Shown: in pieces, positions 1 to 10,383 of the stretch
How positions within the stretch are numbered: position 1 is the stretch's first letter
How the letters are laid out: each line of letters begins with the position of its first letter
NCBI GenBank assembly: GCA_904501665.1
Contig: CAJGBT010000006.1
Coordinates: 1 to 32,945, forward strand
Origin: an uncultured Bacilli bacterium
GTDB taxonomy: Bacteria; Bacillota_I; Bacilli_A; Mycoplasmatales; Mycoplasmoidaceae
Length of the DNA stretch: 32,945 nucleotides
Direction: 5' to 3'
Position numbers and translations under genes: made by a program
Notes under the pieces: model-generated
What the model was told of the DNA's origin: nothing
The model's database searches: none
What the model saw: only the letters and a program-made list of their open reading frames with translations

Positions 1-831
1 TCTTCAATCTTTTAGACGTTTTTGATAGTTGTATTCATCAAATTCAGCTGTTGTTACTACAATATGTTTTTGATCAGTACTAATACCATTTACCATTTTT
101 GGTTTTTCTTTTTTAACTTTTTTAACAGGGGCTTTTTTTACTTCTTTCATGTGGGTTGTTTCAACACCATCTGGTTTTTTAATTCAACAAGTATAACAAA
201 TGTGTTTTTTGTTTTCTAATAAAATTGAAGTGTAACAAGCATCTTCTTTACATTTAAAACATGTATGTGGATTTTCATTGTAACCAGCTTTCTTTCTTCA
301 ATCTTTTAAACGCTTATCATAATCATAATTATCTAATTCATGCATAGTCACAACGGTATGCTTTTGATCAGTACTAATACCATTTACCATTTTTGGTTTT
401 TCTTTTTTAACTTCTTTAGTAATAACCTTTTTAATTTTTTTATCTGTTTTATTTGATGAACGAGATTTTAAATTTTGTAGGTATAAATATCTTTCATTTG
501 GATCATCACTTAAATGAATTTCAATGTGGGTTGTTCTTTTAAAGATCATATCTGCTGAACCTCGTGCTCTTGGCATTGTTCTTTTTCAAGTTGGACCTTG
601 ATTAGCAAAGATATTATAAACATATAACTTTTCAGCATTCATTGCATGATTATTAGTTGCATTTGCAATGGCACTCTCTAATAATTTTTTAATTATTTTT
701 GATGATTTCTTTGAGTTATGTTGCAAAATAACTAATGCTTGTTTAATTGGCTTATTTCTTATTAAGTCACAAACTAATTTTGCTTTTCTTGGTGATACTC
801 TTACATTTCTTTGAATAACTTTACAAACCAT
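1..831 (-). CDS. rplV: 50S ribosomal protein L22 with long Cys-rich repeated C-terminal extension (partial)
   Basis: L22 binds 23S rRNA and lines the nascent-peptide exit tunnel. The first ~112 residues are a normal L22 core, starting MVCKVIQRNVRVSPRKAK and containing the conserved PRARG segment. ATG at 831 follows a strong AAAGGAG site. The frame needs TGA=Trp at about 577 and 298 and then runs open to base 1, at least 277 codons against ~110 usual. The extension is Lys-rich and contains a repeat (KPKMVNGISTDQKH, then a KRLKDWR block) with a 294-nt / 98-residue period; bases 1-120 match bases 295-414 closely. Between the copies lie C191-x2-C194, C199 and C212-x2-C215, a zinc-finger-like pattern. 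The gene closes the visible S10 operon; rpsC probably follows off-window. The L22 call is secure; zinc binding is inference. Confidence 0.93.
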
Positions 832-861
832 AATTTTTTCTCCTTTATTTTCAAATAATAA

Positions 862-1134
862 TTATTGTTCACGTTTTGCTTCTGTATGTTGTTTAAAAAC
901 ACGTGTTGGTGCAAATTCACCTAATTTTCTTCCAACCATATCTTCAGTTATATACACTTTAATAAAATTCTTCCCATTATGAACATCAAATGTTAAACCT
1001 ACAAATTCTGGAAAAATGGTACTACGCCTTGATCATACTTTAATTGGTTTCTTTTTATCAGTACTATTCATTGCTTGTACTTTTTTCATTAAATGTGTAT
1101 CAACAAAAGGACCTTTTTTTGAACTTCTAGACAT
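862..1134 (-). CDS. rpsS: 30S ribosomal protein S19
   Basis: S19 sits in the head of the small subunit next to S13 and contacts 16S rRNA. The 90-residue product begins MSRSSKKGPFVDTHLMKK and contains the family blocks STIFPEFVG, VHNGK, YITEDMVGRKLGEFAPTR, and ends KREQ. Length and motifs are normal for S19. ATG at 1134 lies 6 bp after the rplB stop. Its ribosome-binding site, AAGGAGGG, is encoded by the Arg-Arg-Arg codons at the end of rplB, so translation of the two is probably coupled. Trp at TGA occurs within VWSRRS. It is co-transcribed with the rest of the S10 operon. Confidence 0.97.
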
Positions 1135-1140
1135 ATATAG

Positions 1141-1983
1141 CTATTTTACCCTCCTTCTAATAATTAAATTGCTAGATGGTTGTTTTTGTTTTCTTGTTTT
1201 AACCCCCATATGCCTTTTTCCTCAAGGTGTTCTAGGTGCATCCATACCAATAGGTTGACGACCTTCACCACCACCATGTGGGTGATCATTTGGGTTCATT
1301 GCAGACCCTCTAACAGTTGGTCTAATTCCACGATGACGATTCCTTCCTGCTTTACCGATATTCACTAAATTATGATCTTCATTAGAAACTTCGCCAATAG
1401 TAGCACGGCATTCTTTTCTAATTTTTCGTACTTCACTTGAAACCATTTTACAAATTACATATTTATTAGTTTCATCAAAACCTAAAATTTGGATGCTAGT
1501 ACCGGCACTACGAGCTAATTGCCCACCAAAACCAGGAGTTAATTCTACATTATGTACCATTGTACCTTCAGGAATAAATTCTAATGGTAAACAATTACCT
1601 AACTTTATATCAACTTTTTCTTTACCAGAAATAATCTTATCTCCAACTTTAATTCCTTTAGGACTGATAATATAACGTTTTTCACCATCTTCATAATTGA
1701 CTAATGAAATAAAACAAGTTCTATTTGGATCATATTCTATTGATTTAATAACTCCAACTTTTCCATCTTTATCCCTTTTGAAATCAATGATACGATATTT
1801 TCTTTTTGCTCCACCACCATGATGTCTTACAGTGATTTTTCCTTGATTGTTTCTTCCAGAGGTTTTCTTTAGATTAGTTAATAAAGTTTTTTCTGGTTTT
1901 GAAGTAGTCAATACACTTTTATAGTCAATCATTACTGTTTGCCTTTTACCACTACTTCTATTTTTGATTCTTCTAACTGCCAT
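1141..1983 (-). CDS. rplB: 50S ribosomal protein L2
   Basis: L2 is a primary 23S rRNA binder needed for subunit association and peptidyl-transferase function. The 280-residue product has the usual length and blocks: GRNNQGKITVRHHGGG, the LTPGFGGQLARSAGTS region, and the C-terminal GGGEGR histidine-rich loop followed by APRTPWGKRHMG. The W in RTPWGK is encoded by TGA, which shows the genetic code in use. ATG at 1983 follows a consensus TAGGAGGT site; a TTG one codon upstream is not needed. The stop is TAG at 1141. It lies between rplW and rpsS in canonical S10-operon order. Confidence 0.98.
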
Positions 1984-1997
1984 CAATTACCTCCTAA

Positions 1998-2492
1998 CTA
2001 TTTTCCTTTTGCTTGCTTTCTAATAGACTTCTTTGCCACTTTTATGTTATGGTCATTAGAAACATTTTCTTTTTTAGAAACTTTTTTTCTTTCTATTTTT
2101 GGATTATCGTTATTTTCTTTCTTTTGTTCTAAAACAACACTTTGCTTCTTTGTTTTAGATGAATCAGCTTCTTTATTGTTTTTAGCTGCTTCTTCAATCT
2201 CATCTTTAGTAATAGCGATTTGAACACCTTTTGGTAAGAAAATGTAAGCAATTCGTAAAGCAGGAGTTCTACCAGGTTTTAATGTACCTTGTCTAAATTG
2301 TTGTGATTTCCTATTTAAAATATTTATTTTTACAGGCTCAACATCATAAATTAACTTAAATGCTTTTTTAACATCTAATTTAGTTGCATGACGATTAACC
2401 AAGAAAGCTAAACAAGAATTTTCTTGAAACTTTCTTAAAAAGTAACTTTTTTCAGTATGATATGGTTTGATAATTACATTCGATAATTCCAT
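1998..2492 (-). CDS. rplW: 50S ribosomal protein L23 with charged C-terminal extension
   Basis: L23 lies at the exit of the peptide tunnel and docks trigger factor and SRP. The core (about residues 1-95) starts MELSNVIIKPYHTEKS and has the L23 pattern FLVNRHATKLDVKKAFKLIY and the R-x2-T-L-K-P-G-R-T-P loop. The protein is 164 residues against ~95-100 usual. The surplus, from about residue 100, is a Lys/Glu/Asn-rich tail predicted to be disordered or helical. ATG overlaps the rplD stop by one base (TAATG), a translational-coupling arrangement. The tail has no recognised domain. Confidence 0.96.
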   Translation of the reverse strand: MELSNVIIKPYHTEKSYFLRKFQENSCLAFLVNRHATKLDVKKAFKLIYDVEPVKINILNRKSQQFRQGTLKPGRTPALRIAYIFLPKGVQIAITKDEIEEAAKNNKEADSSKTKKQSVVLEQKKENNDNPKIERKKVSKKENVSNDHNIKVAKKSIRKQAKGK

Positions 2493-3124
2493 TATGCAAA
2501 CACCTCTTTCATCTTGCTAATTGTTCCTTCTTGAATAACTACAATGTTTGTGTGTAGTAAGTCCTTAATAGAAACCTTATTTCATTTCTTAGTATTAACT
2601 TTTTGAATATTATTAGTTGATAATTTAATATTGTCTTCTTCATTAGTTATAAATAAAACTTTTTTGTTAACTAGGTCAGCATTTTTTAAAAAAGTAATAA
2701 TTGTCTTGGTAGAAGGTTTTTTTAGTGCTACACCATCATCTAAACCAAAAATATTTTGATCCTTAAGCTTTAATGATAAAGCTGATTTGAAAGCTAGTTT
2801 AAAAACCTTTGAATTAACTTTTTTTAAATAATTACGATTTGGTTTAGGACCAAAAGCAACACCACCACCAACTCAATGTGGGTTACGAGTGGAACCTGCT
2901 CTAGCTTTACCAGTATGTTTTTGTCTTCATGGTTTTTTACCACCACCACGAACTTCTCCCTTAGTTAAGGTCGAGTGTGTCCCCTGACGAATAGAAGCAT
3001 TTTCAGCAATAACACAATCAAACATTGCTTGCTTATGTGGAGTTTTAACCAAAAGTGATTCATCAAAATTGATATTTCCTTTTACATTACCATTAATATC
3101 TAATAATTTAATAGATGTTGACAT
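2492..3124 (-). CDS. rplD: 50S ribosomal protein L4
   Basis: L4 binds 23S rRNA and forms part of the tunnel constriction with L22; in many bacteria it also regulates its own operon. The 210-residue product has the L4 tunnel-loop signature (RQGTHSTLTKGEVRGGGKKP, W, RQKHTGKARAGS), with Trp encoded by TGA at about 2925, and the GGGVAFGPKPR-like block (GGGVAFGPKPNRNY). ATG at 3124 overlaps the rplC stop by one base, and a GGAGG site lies in the last rplC codons. Its own TAA overlaps the rplW start in the same way. Confidence 0.97.
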
Positions 3125-3879
3125 TATTGACTACCTCCTTCATTTACAGTTTGTTGATTATTAGTAGGAGTTTCTTGTTTTATTTCAGGTTCATTATTTT
3201 TAGTTTTACTTGATAAAGAAAATAAATTAATTTCTTTCTTATCATTTGGTTTTTTCTTAGAAGATCTAATATAAACTAAACCACGCTTATTCCCTGGAAT
3301 AGCTCCTTTAATAATTAAAAGGTTGTCTTTAGTATTAACATCTAGAATTAATAAATTAGATATAGTTACATTTTCATGTCCATAATGTCCTGGAAGTTCA
3401 GTTCCTTTAAAAACTCTTTGTGCTTGGCTACCACCACGACCACCAGAAATAGAACCAACATAACGATGAGGATATCCTGCTCCATGACCTAAAGGACCAA
3501 TAGCAAAATTATGTCTTTTAATTGAACCAGTAAAACCATGACCTTTACTAGTTCCTTGAATATCAACAAATTCACCTTTAGTAAAAATATCTACTTTTAT
3601 TTCATCTCCTACATTATAACCAGTAAAATTTCTAAACTCATTTACATATTTCTTAGGTTCTTGATTAATCTTCTTAAATTGACCTTTTGTTGGTGAATTT
3701 AATTTTTTTTCAGCAATTGTTTCATATCCTAATTTTAATGAATCATAACCATTTTTATCTTTGGTTTTAACAGCTAAAACTTTATTAGGTTCAACATAGA
3801 CAACTGTTGCAGCGTGCATTTTACCTTGTTCATCAAATATACTTATCATTCCTATTTTTGTACCTAATATAGCCTTCAT
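3124..3879 (-). CDS. rplC: 50S ribosomal protein L3 with Asn/Gln-rich C-terminal tail
   Basis: L3 helps shape the peptidyl-transferase centre. The 251-residue product begins MKAILGTKIGMISIFDEQGK and has the diagnostic GTSKGHGFTGSIKRHNF and PGHYGHENVT blocks. The core ends near residue 215; the remainder is a tail rich in Asn, Gln, Thr and Ser that is absent from typical ~208-residue L3. ATG at 3879 follows TAGGAGGT. A TAATG overlap links it to rplD. The family call is certain; the tail has no assigned role. Confidence 0.97.
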   Translation of the reverse strand: MKAILGTKIGMISIFDEQGKMHAATVVYVEPNKVLAVKTKDKNGYDSLKLGYETIAEKKLNSPTKGQFKKINQEPKKYVNEFRNFTGYNVGDEIKVDIFTKGEFVDIQGTSKGHGFTGSIKRHNFAIGPLGHGAGYPHRYVGSISGGRGGSQAQRVFKGTELPGHYGHENVTISNLLILDVNTKDNLLIIKGAIPGNKRGLVYIRSSKKKPNDKKEINLFSLSSKTKNNEPEIKQETPTNNQQTVNEGGSQ

Positions 3880-3902
3880 AATTAAAACCTCCTAAAAAAA
3901 CC

Positions 3903-4208
3903 TTATAACTTAATAAATATCTCTACACCAGTAGGAATAACCAAACGTTTTAAACTATCAATTGTTTGAGCCTGAGCATTATCTAATATGATTAAACGCT
4001 TATGTGTACGACGTTCAAATTGTTCACGACTTGATTTATTCACATGTGGTGATCTTAATATAGTGAAAATTTCCTTTTTTGTTGGTAAAGGAATAGGACC
4101 ACGAATTTTAGCATTGGTAGATTTTGAGATTTCAACTATTTTTTTCACAGATTGATCCAATAATTGGTGATCATATGAAACTAATTTAATTCTAAGTTCT
4201 TGACTCAT
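3903..4208 (-). CDS. rpsJ: 30S ribosomal protein S10
   Basis: S10 is a head-domain protein of the small subunit and also NusE in transcription antitermination. The 101-residue product has standard length and the block IRGPIPLPTKKEIFTILRSPHVNKSSREQFERRTHKR. It is the first gene of the S10 operon on this strand. ATG at 4208 is preceded by AGAAAGG about 13 bases upstream, a weaker and more distant site than those of the other operon genes. A TATAAT box about 90 bp upstream is the likely operon promoter. Confidence 0.97.
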   Translation of the reverse strand: MSQELRIKLVSYDHQLLDQSVKKIVEISKSTNAKIRGPIPLPTKKEIFTILRSPHVNKSSREQFERRTHKRLIILDNAQAQTIDSLKRLVIPTGVEIFIKL

Positions 4209-4295
4209 AAATTTATTTCTAAACCTTTCTAAAATTGCTTTTTAAGCTATATTGACAACTCTTTTTGGTGTATCAAATCAACTTAAAGCATATGT

Positions 4296-4324
4296 ATTAT
4301 ACTATGAATATTTAATAATTTAAA
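4296..4324 (-). promoter_or_regulatory. Probable S10 operon promoter
   Basis: On the minus strand a perfect TATAAT (4296-4301) lies 17 bp downstream of a weak TTTAAA (4319-4324). It predicts an ~85-nt leader before rpsJ. No protein-coding gene separates it from rpsJ. The -10 match is exact and the -35 poor, so the call is moderate. Confidence 0.5.
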
Positions 4325-4494
4325 TATTTTTGTTATTTTTGATATTTTAAGCATAATAAAATCATTGATTACTTTAATAACAATATTTAAAATACAAAAA
4401 TAAAATTTTATTTTTCTTATTTTTGCTTAAGAAAAATATTATTAAATGTCAAGAATAAGCGGAATAATAGTATCTAGCTATCATTAAACTACGA

Positions 4495-4830
4495 GTAGTT
4501 ATTATAGATGAATTAAAAGTATTTACATTCTTTTAATCATGAACTAGCATTAGGTGATAGCATTTTACCAATAATACTATCTTTAGGATAATTAATAGCA
4601 CTTTGATATGACCAACCTGTGCCCATTGTAATTATTGGACTAATATTGCATGGTCATACTCCTAATGTTATGCTAAATATTTATTACTGCCTTCATTTGA
4701 TGGTACTAGTAATCTAAAATTTACCTGCCTGCACCTGACATAGTAGCAGAAGCAATTGTACAACCATCCCTAATCGTCTTTATCATTGATGTAGTTTGGA
4801 AGTGTAGCAATTTTTGAGAAACTCAATTAG
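4495..4830 (-). pseudogene. Decayed coding remnant of unknown family
   Basis: The stretch 4325-4986 holds no intact gene. On the minus strand short coding-like pieces occur in different frames: a block around 4730-4765 reading TIASATMSGAG, a block near 4670-4710 reading RLLVPSNEGSNKYLA, and a block at 4513-4635 reading PIITMGTGWSYQSAINYP and running on to a stop. They are separated by stops and frame changes, and their composition is richer than the surrounding AT-rich spacer. This is what a degraded exported-protein or lipoprotein gene would look like. The family is not recognised and no start or signal peptide survives. Confidence 0.45.
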
Positions 4831-4986
4831 AGCTACATGCTTATTAATTTTTGTATAAGAAATTACATTTTTTTGTAGGATAAATTTACTTTTACATAAT
4901 AGTAGCATTACTACATACTTAGGTATTAAATATTTTTCTTTATCATTATAAAATTTATTTTGAACTTTTTTAAATAGCCTTATCTA

Positions 4987-6594
4987 CTAAATTAAATAAT
5001 GCATGTTATTTCAAGATATTTTAATATTGTTATAATGTTCAGGTGTTAATTGTTCCTTAAATATTTCTTTATCTAAATTAGTTGTAAATGAAAAACCATC
5101 ATCTTTTATATGAGTTTCTAAAAAATTAGTAACTAACTGTTGTTCATTAATAGTCTGCATATTACTGATAATTTGCAAGTGATAATAAAAATAATCAAAT
5201 GGTTCAATAAAGTTTAAATATTCAAAATATTGTTGAATAAAGTACAAATATTGGTAAAAATCTTCAATGTAATCTTTTGGTGGGATAATAAATGTAAAAA
5301 AATTTTTTTCAATATAATCTTCTTCCCAGTATGGATTTTCAAAAGAAAAATGTGTTTTATTAATATCTTTAGATGATATATTTATATTTACTTTATCAAA
5401 AGTTTTATGATCAATATTATTTAGAAAAGAATTTGACTTAATATCATTATTAGAATTTGAAATATTGTAATTATACAAATGGTCTCAAAACAAATAGTCT
5501 CAAAAAAAGACATAATTTTCTTGGTTTGTAAAATTTAAAGAAAAATCAAAATTTGTTTGTTGTGTAGCAAACAAATTATTATTTGTTCTTATAAAATATA
5601 AACCACAATTATTTTGAAAATTTTTATTAAGATTACATTCTACTTGATGATAAGAAAATTTATTAAGATTTTTACTTGTGAAATTTGAAATAAACAAATG
5701 TTTATAAACATTTATAGATCCTGAATCTGGTATTATCGTATCTGGGATATTTTTCAATAATGTATAAGAACAATCATAATAATCAAAACTTTGAATATTA
5801 GTATTAGTTAAACCTATTAAAAAAGTAATAAAGGAATCATTATAAAGTTCAATGTTATCTTGTAACTTGTTACAATTAAAGAGACCAAAATATGAAATAG
5901 AATAACAATATTTACCATTATCATGGTTATTTGGATAAAAACCTATCTTTTTAACATTGCGGAAAATGTATTTTACTTCCTCTTTATTAAAATCTGGAAA
6001 ATTAATTGAATAATTAATATTTAATTGTGTATAGTTATCATTATATGAACTTTTAGAACTAAAGTAATAATAAGGAAAAATTATATCATTTTTAATCTTT
6101 CTATTAGCGATTGATATTGCATAAGCAGTTTTAAGTAAATCATCTGACTTATAAAAAAGAATATTATTTAGTTCAAAAAAACCTATTCCACATGTGTTTT
6201 TACATCTTATGTCATTAACATTTTTTCATGTAATTCCTTCATATAAAAAATCAAATCAAGCCAGCATAAGTGTGTCAGGTAACTCAACATAATCTAATAG
6301 AGGAATATTATCGCCATCAAAGGCATCAGATGTTATGGATTTATATTGTGATAAATCAGAAGAATCTAGATAAGTTTTTTTCTCTCATTTTCCACCAGTA
6401 GCAAAATTTTTTAAAACTTCATCGTGATCTAAAATGGTTTGAGGAAGTGGTTTTTCCAAATCATTACTAGTTTGTGTTTTCTTTTGATTTATTGTAAGAA
6501 AAACAGTTGTTGTAACAATTAAGCCAAAAAATAAACAAGTAATAATTCCAATAATTCAATATTTAATTTTGTGTTTTTTTGTTTTATTTGGCAT
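4987..6594 (-). CDS. Unrecognised membrane-anchored extracellular protein
   Basis: A 535-residue product under TGA=Trp. It starts MPNKTKKHKIKYW, followed by one hydrophobic helix (about residues 12-35: IIGIITCLFFGLIVTTTVFL). This is a positively charged N-terminus with a single signal-anchor, so most of the chain should lie outside the cell. There is no clear lipobox. The rest is rich in Asn, Tyr, Phe and Ile with scattered Cys, and has no motif I recognise. ATG at 6594 lies 3 bp after the stop of the upstream gene (6598), so the two are probably co-translated. It ends at TAG 4987. Confidence 0.75.
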
Positions 6595-6597
6595 AAG

Positions 6598-8885
6598 TTA
6601 ATTATTCCTTATTAATTCTAGATATTCGTTATCAAAAACAACATTTTTTATATTATTTACTTTATTTTTTAGAAAAGAAAAATTAGAAAAGAATTTTAAT
6701 GTATTTTGATAATTATCTTGAACAGATAAATCATGACTAAAATAATTAGGCAATACATATTCACATAATAAATCCCAATTTTGTATTTGGTTTATTTTAG
6801 GAATTATTCAACCATTGCTTTTAAATTTTTTAAATGAATTTAACTCTTTATTTTCAACTTTAGGGATAATCCCTTTATTAAGATAAACTATCAATTGTTC
6901 ATATATTTGTTTTGATGATAAAGAATGATTTTTAATATTTTGATTTAAATTATTTTTAATTGAGTTATCTAGCATTAACCTATTGATCTTATCATTATTA
7001 ATATAATTATATAAGTCTTTATAATTTCTCAACTCAACTATACATTGAATTGTGTTTAAATCATATCCATCATATGATTTATTGAAGAGATGGTTACCAA
7101 TATTATTTTTAGAATATAAAACTATTTTAGTTGGGTTATTATAATTAACAATATTTTGATTACTACTTATTTTAACCCCAGATCATAAATCGCCACACTT
7201 GCCAAATTGTATTCCATGTTTTTCAACCTTGCCAAGAAAGGTAAATAAAATATCTGGTAAATTATCATTAAGATATTGTAGTATTGTGTGAATTGCATTA
7301 TTATTAAAAGATTTATAAAAAAATGAATTAAAAAGTTTAGACAAGACAGTATTTGGGAAAATAGTTTTATTAACATCAAAAATATTAATTAATTTGAATA
7401 TTAATGAGGTTAATAATTCGAATAAAGTATTAGCTATTAATGAAAATAAATTGTTAAAATTTCCAAAATTATCAGCTAATAAATTTCTAACTGAAGTTAT
7501 TATAACATCAACTAATGATCTAAGATTATGACTACATCTTCACCCTAAGCAATGTGTTTGATGAATATAATCTATAATAGGTAAGAAATTATTAGATTTA
7601 AATAATAAAGAGTTGCTATTATAATAAATTACTTTTGTAACACCAAAATTAATACATTTTAAATTATTTATAGTATTAGATCCATTCTGATTATCAACTT
7701 CAAATAATATAGGTTTCAACTTAAGCTTATAGTCTTTTTTCTTTTGATATTTATTGAAAAAATCGTTAATTATTTTCTTAATATCATCTTTAATTAATTG
7801 TTTTAATTTATCCTTATCATTTTGATTTAAACCATTTTCATTACCTAAATCAATTGTTATATCTTGCAAATTTAACTCCTTAACTATTTTTAAAATCTTT
7901 GAAATATCTATAGTTGGTATTTTTTCTTTTTTTTGTAATAAAGAATTTATAATATTTGTTATATTATTTGCAATAAATTGTAAAAATTCATTAAAATAAA
8001 AACTTTTGTTACTATCAATTTTTATGTATTGAAAAATTGATAGAATTATTTGATTGCTGCTAAAGATTTTTGTAATTTCATTTTTAATATCAATAAAAGG
8101 TTTATTTGTATTATTAAAAAAAACATTTAATTTTTTTAAACAATCTACTATATTATCTAAATTAAGCTCAAAATGTTTTAATATTTTATTTATGTAAGCT
8201 ATTTTCTTACTAATAAAATCTATTAATTTATTAATTCATGGATCTAGAGGATTCAAATTAATTTGATTAATAGTCCTAATAACTTGTTCTAATCCAACAT
8301 TAATTGTTGATATTAAATGATTTCCCTCTCAATAATCATAAGTTTTCGGTTGATGAACAGTTTTTACCGCTCCTGCTCACATAGGCATAAAAACAACTTC
8401 GCCTATATGCCTCTCAGGAACACTTGCTTCTCATTGTCCTACATGATAACTTCATGAATTAGTTGATGAATCATTTAATAAATCTAATAAATTTTTAACT
8501 GATGAATAAACATAACCATTATTATCATTAAATACTAAATTATTATTATCTATACCTGCAACTGTATCATAAGTCATGTTTATAGTATTACTAGGGGTAG
8601 TTCATTTTTTCTGTTTGTATTGTTGGTAACATCTACATTAACTTCTACACTACCTTTATAATTATTTATTTCAATTTGGTGATTATTTTTATTGATAAAA
8701 TAATCTCTTACTTCATTATTGTTATGAAATAATGTTTGTTCTTGATCTAAATTAATTATTTTTATATTGTTTATTTTATTTTTGTAAGCAACAATAACTG
8801 GTACTAAAATAATTGTCGGAATGCTAATAGATATTCCACAGACCATTACAAATAAATGCACAAGCTTTGATTTAATCTTTTTCAT
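6598..8885 (-). pseudogene. Unrecognised membrane-anchored protein, split by a frameshift
   Basis: The N-terminal part (8885-8580, 101 codons) starts MKKIKSKLVHLFVM and has one strong hydrophobic helix (about residues 8-34), then a charged linker, and stops at TAA. The remaining ~660 codons (8577-6598) are open in the next frame and begin TYDTVAGIDNNN. At the T6/A6 run at 8605-8610 one extra A in the coding strand would join NRK to KWTTPSNTIN and fuse both parts into a ~762-residue protein. The large part is Asn/Ile/Leu-rich with a Trp- and Gly-containing segment near its start and long helical stretches. No family is recognised. The break may be mutation, assembly error or homopolymer phase variation. 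Confidence 0.65.
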
Positions 8886-8911
8886 ATTTTAAATGTTTAA
8901 TTTTAATTAAC

Positions 8912-10078
8912 TCAACATTTTTATTTTATTATATTCCTTTTTAAAAATATTAATTAATATTCAATGCTGCTTAATGCACTGTCTTTCTAACTGGTAACTT
9001 CTATATCTCATTATATTAGAATTTATAGCAATTTTAGGTATTAAAAACCTTTGAGCATAAGGTAGATGTTCTAATTCTGAGTAATAATGGAACCTTTTGC
9101 AGTTATATTCATAACTAAAACAAAAAATAATTCTTTTAATTTCATCAATTGATTTTGCTTGTTTAAATTGTGTAAACAACATTTTTTATCGATAGTCTTA
9201 TGAAATCTTTCTACACAACCATTACACTCTGGTTGACCTAATGGAATTAACCTTTTAATTACACCTTTAGTTTTAAGAAATTTTACAAATTCATTGGCAT
9301 GAATAAAATTTGTGTTTTTGAACATCATGGCATGATCAGTTTGAACAGACTTAATTTTGATACCATGCTTTTAAAATATTTAAATCCCAATTCAATAGCA
9401 TACATAACATTTTGTGTTGATGCATTATCTAAGACTAAGCTATATGTGAATTGAGAATGAGTATTTATCATATTGAAAATTGGAATAATCTTGTTTAATC
9501 CATTTTCGTTTCTTCCTAATATTTTTAAATCTAGTTGAATATGACCAGGCTCAATAATTTGATGCCTTTTAGGATGATAATAATATTTCTTATTTGTTTT
9601 CTTAAAACTGATGCCTAATTCTTCAGATAATATCTTTTTTAAAGTATTTATGCTTATTTTTGAAAAATCAAATTGATTGCTAAGTTTGTTTTCAATGTGA
9701 ACTTTGGAACAAAAATCTGTAATCTCAAATCTGATTAATTCTTAACAATATTTTAAATAAAAATCACATAATATCCTTCCGGCTTCCTTATTATATTTAT
9801 TTGCAATATTTTTCTTTATTGGTAATTTATCAATATGATCAGTTCAAATAAAATTGGAATTTATTTATGAATTTGTATGCTGCTTTTTGAGCATTAACAT
9901 CATTGGTCTTATTTAATGGTTTTAAATATTGTTTAATAAAATCCTCATATAACTTTATCACTGAATGATACTTTTCATTAGATGTTAAGGTTTCATACTT
10001 TTTTGATCTTTTTATGTTTGAAATATATATAAGTCTCTTTCGGAAGTCTACAAAAAATAAGTGGACTAATCCTACCAA
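8912..10078 (-). pseudogene. DDE (rve-type) transposase pseudogene
   Basis: Pieced together, the product has an N-terminal segment (KRSKKYETLTSNEKYHSVIKL), then HIQLDLKILG (first Asp of the integrase core), QTDHAMMFKN (second Asp) and PECNGCVERFHKTID (catalytic Glu). That is the D-D-E order of retroviral-integrase-like transposases. It is not continuous: there is a TAA near 9743 and frame changes near 9370 and 9185, besides TGA codons that are Trp. The ATG expected from the right-edge copy is ATA here. The IS family is not named because the termini are unclear. Certainly inactive as it stands. Confidence 0.75.
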
Positions 10079-10099
10079 TTATATTTGGTGGGATTTTTT
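10068..10099. terminator. Hairpin inside the insertion-sequence end
   Basis: AATCCTACCAA (10068-10078) pairs with TTGGTGGGATT (10085-10095), followed on the plus strand by a T run. An equivalent hairpin occupies the same place in the second copy (32865-32895), so it is a feature of the element. It probably limits read-through across the element end. Confidence 0.5.
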
Positions 10100-10383
10100 A
10101 TTGTCCAACATAATTTTACTAGCCAGTTCAAAAAGATGGTGCATTAAACATAAAAATTTTTAAATATTATTTAAAACTTTTCTAACTTTATAATGCAATA
10201 ACACTAATTAAGTAAAAAATGACCATGAAACAAAACAACAACAGCTACCACTAAATTGTAATTGGATATTGAAAATTAAAAGTATTAATATCTTTTTGTA
10301 ATGGTTAGCATTTTTTGCTATGTCCTTTGAAGTGATTATTCTTTAAAACATAATTAACTACATCTTTAATGTGAAAATAAATA

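Larger units (their letters stand above)
8905..10150 (-). mobile_element. Decayed insertion sequence (same family as the right-edge copy)
   Basis: The outer end near 10120-10150 and the hairpin-bearing upstream segment at 10050-10100 align with the start of the element at the right edge of the window: CATCTTTTTGAACTGG here against CATCTTTTTGGACACC there, then AAGTGGACTAA next to a hairpin in both. The transposase inside is broken. The opposite end, near 8905, is not resolved, and no target duplication could be identified by eye. Confidence 0.6.

Noticed and set aside
22..219. Plus-strand frame rich in Phe
   Set aside because: Antisense shadow of the Lys-rich rplV extension.
1016..2223. Several plus-strand frames opposite rpsS, rplB and rplW
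   Set aside because: Antisense shadows; the minus strand carries recognisable ribosomal proteins throughout.
7167..7379. 70-codon hydrophobic minus-strand frame
   Set aside because: A shifted frame inside the 660-codon body of the membrane protein, which is open through the whole stretch.
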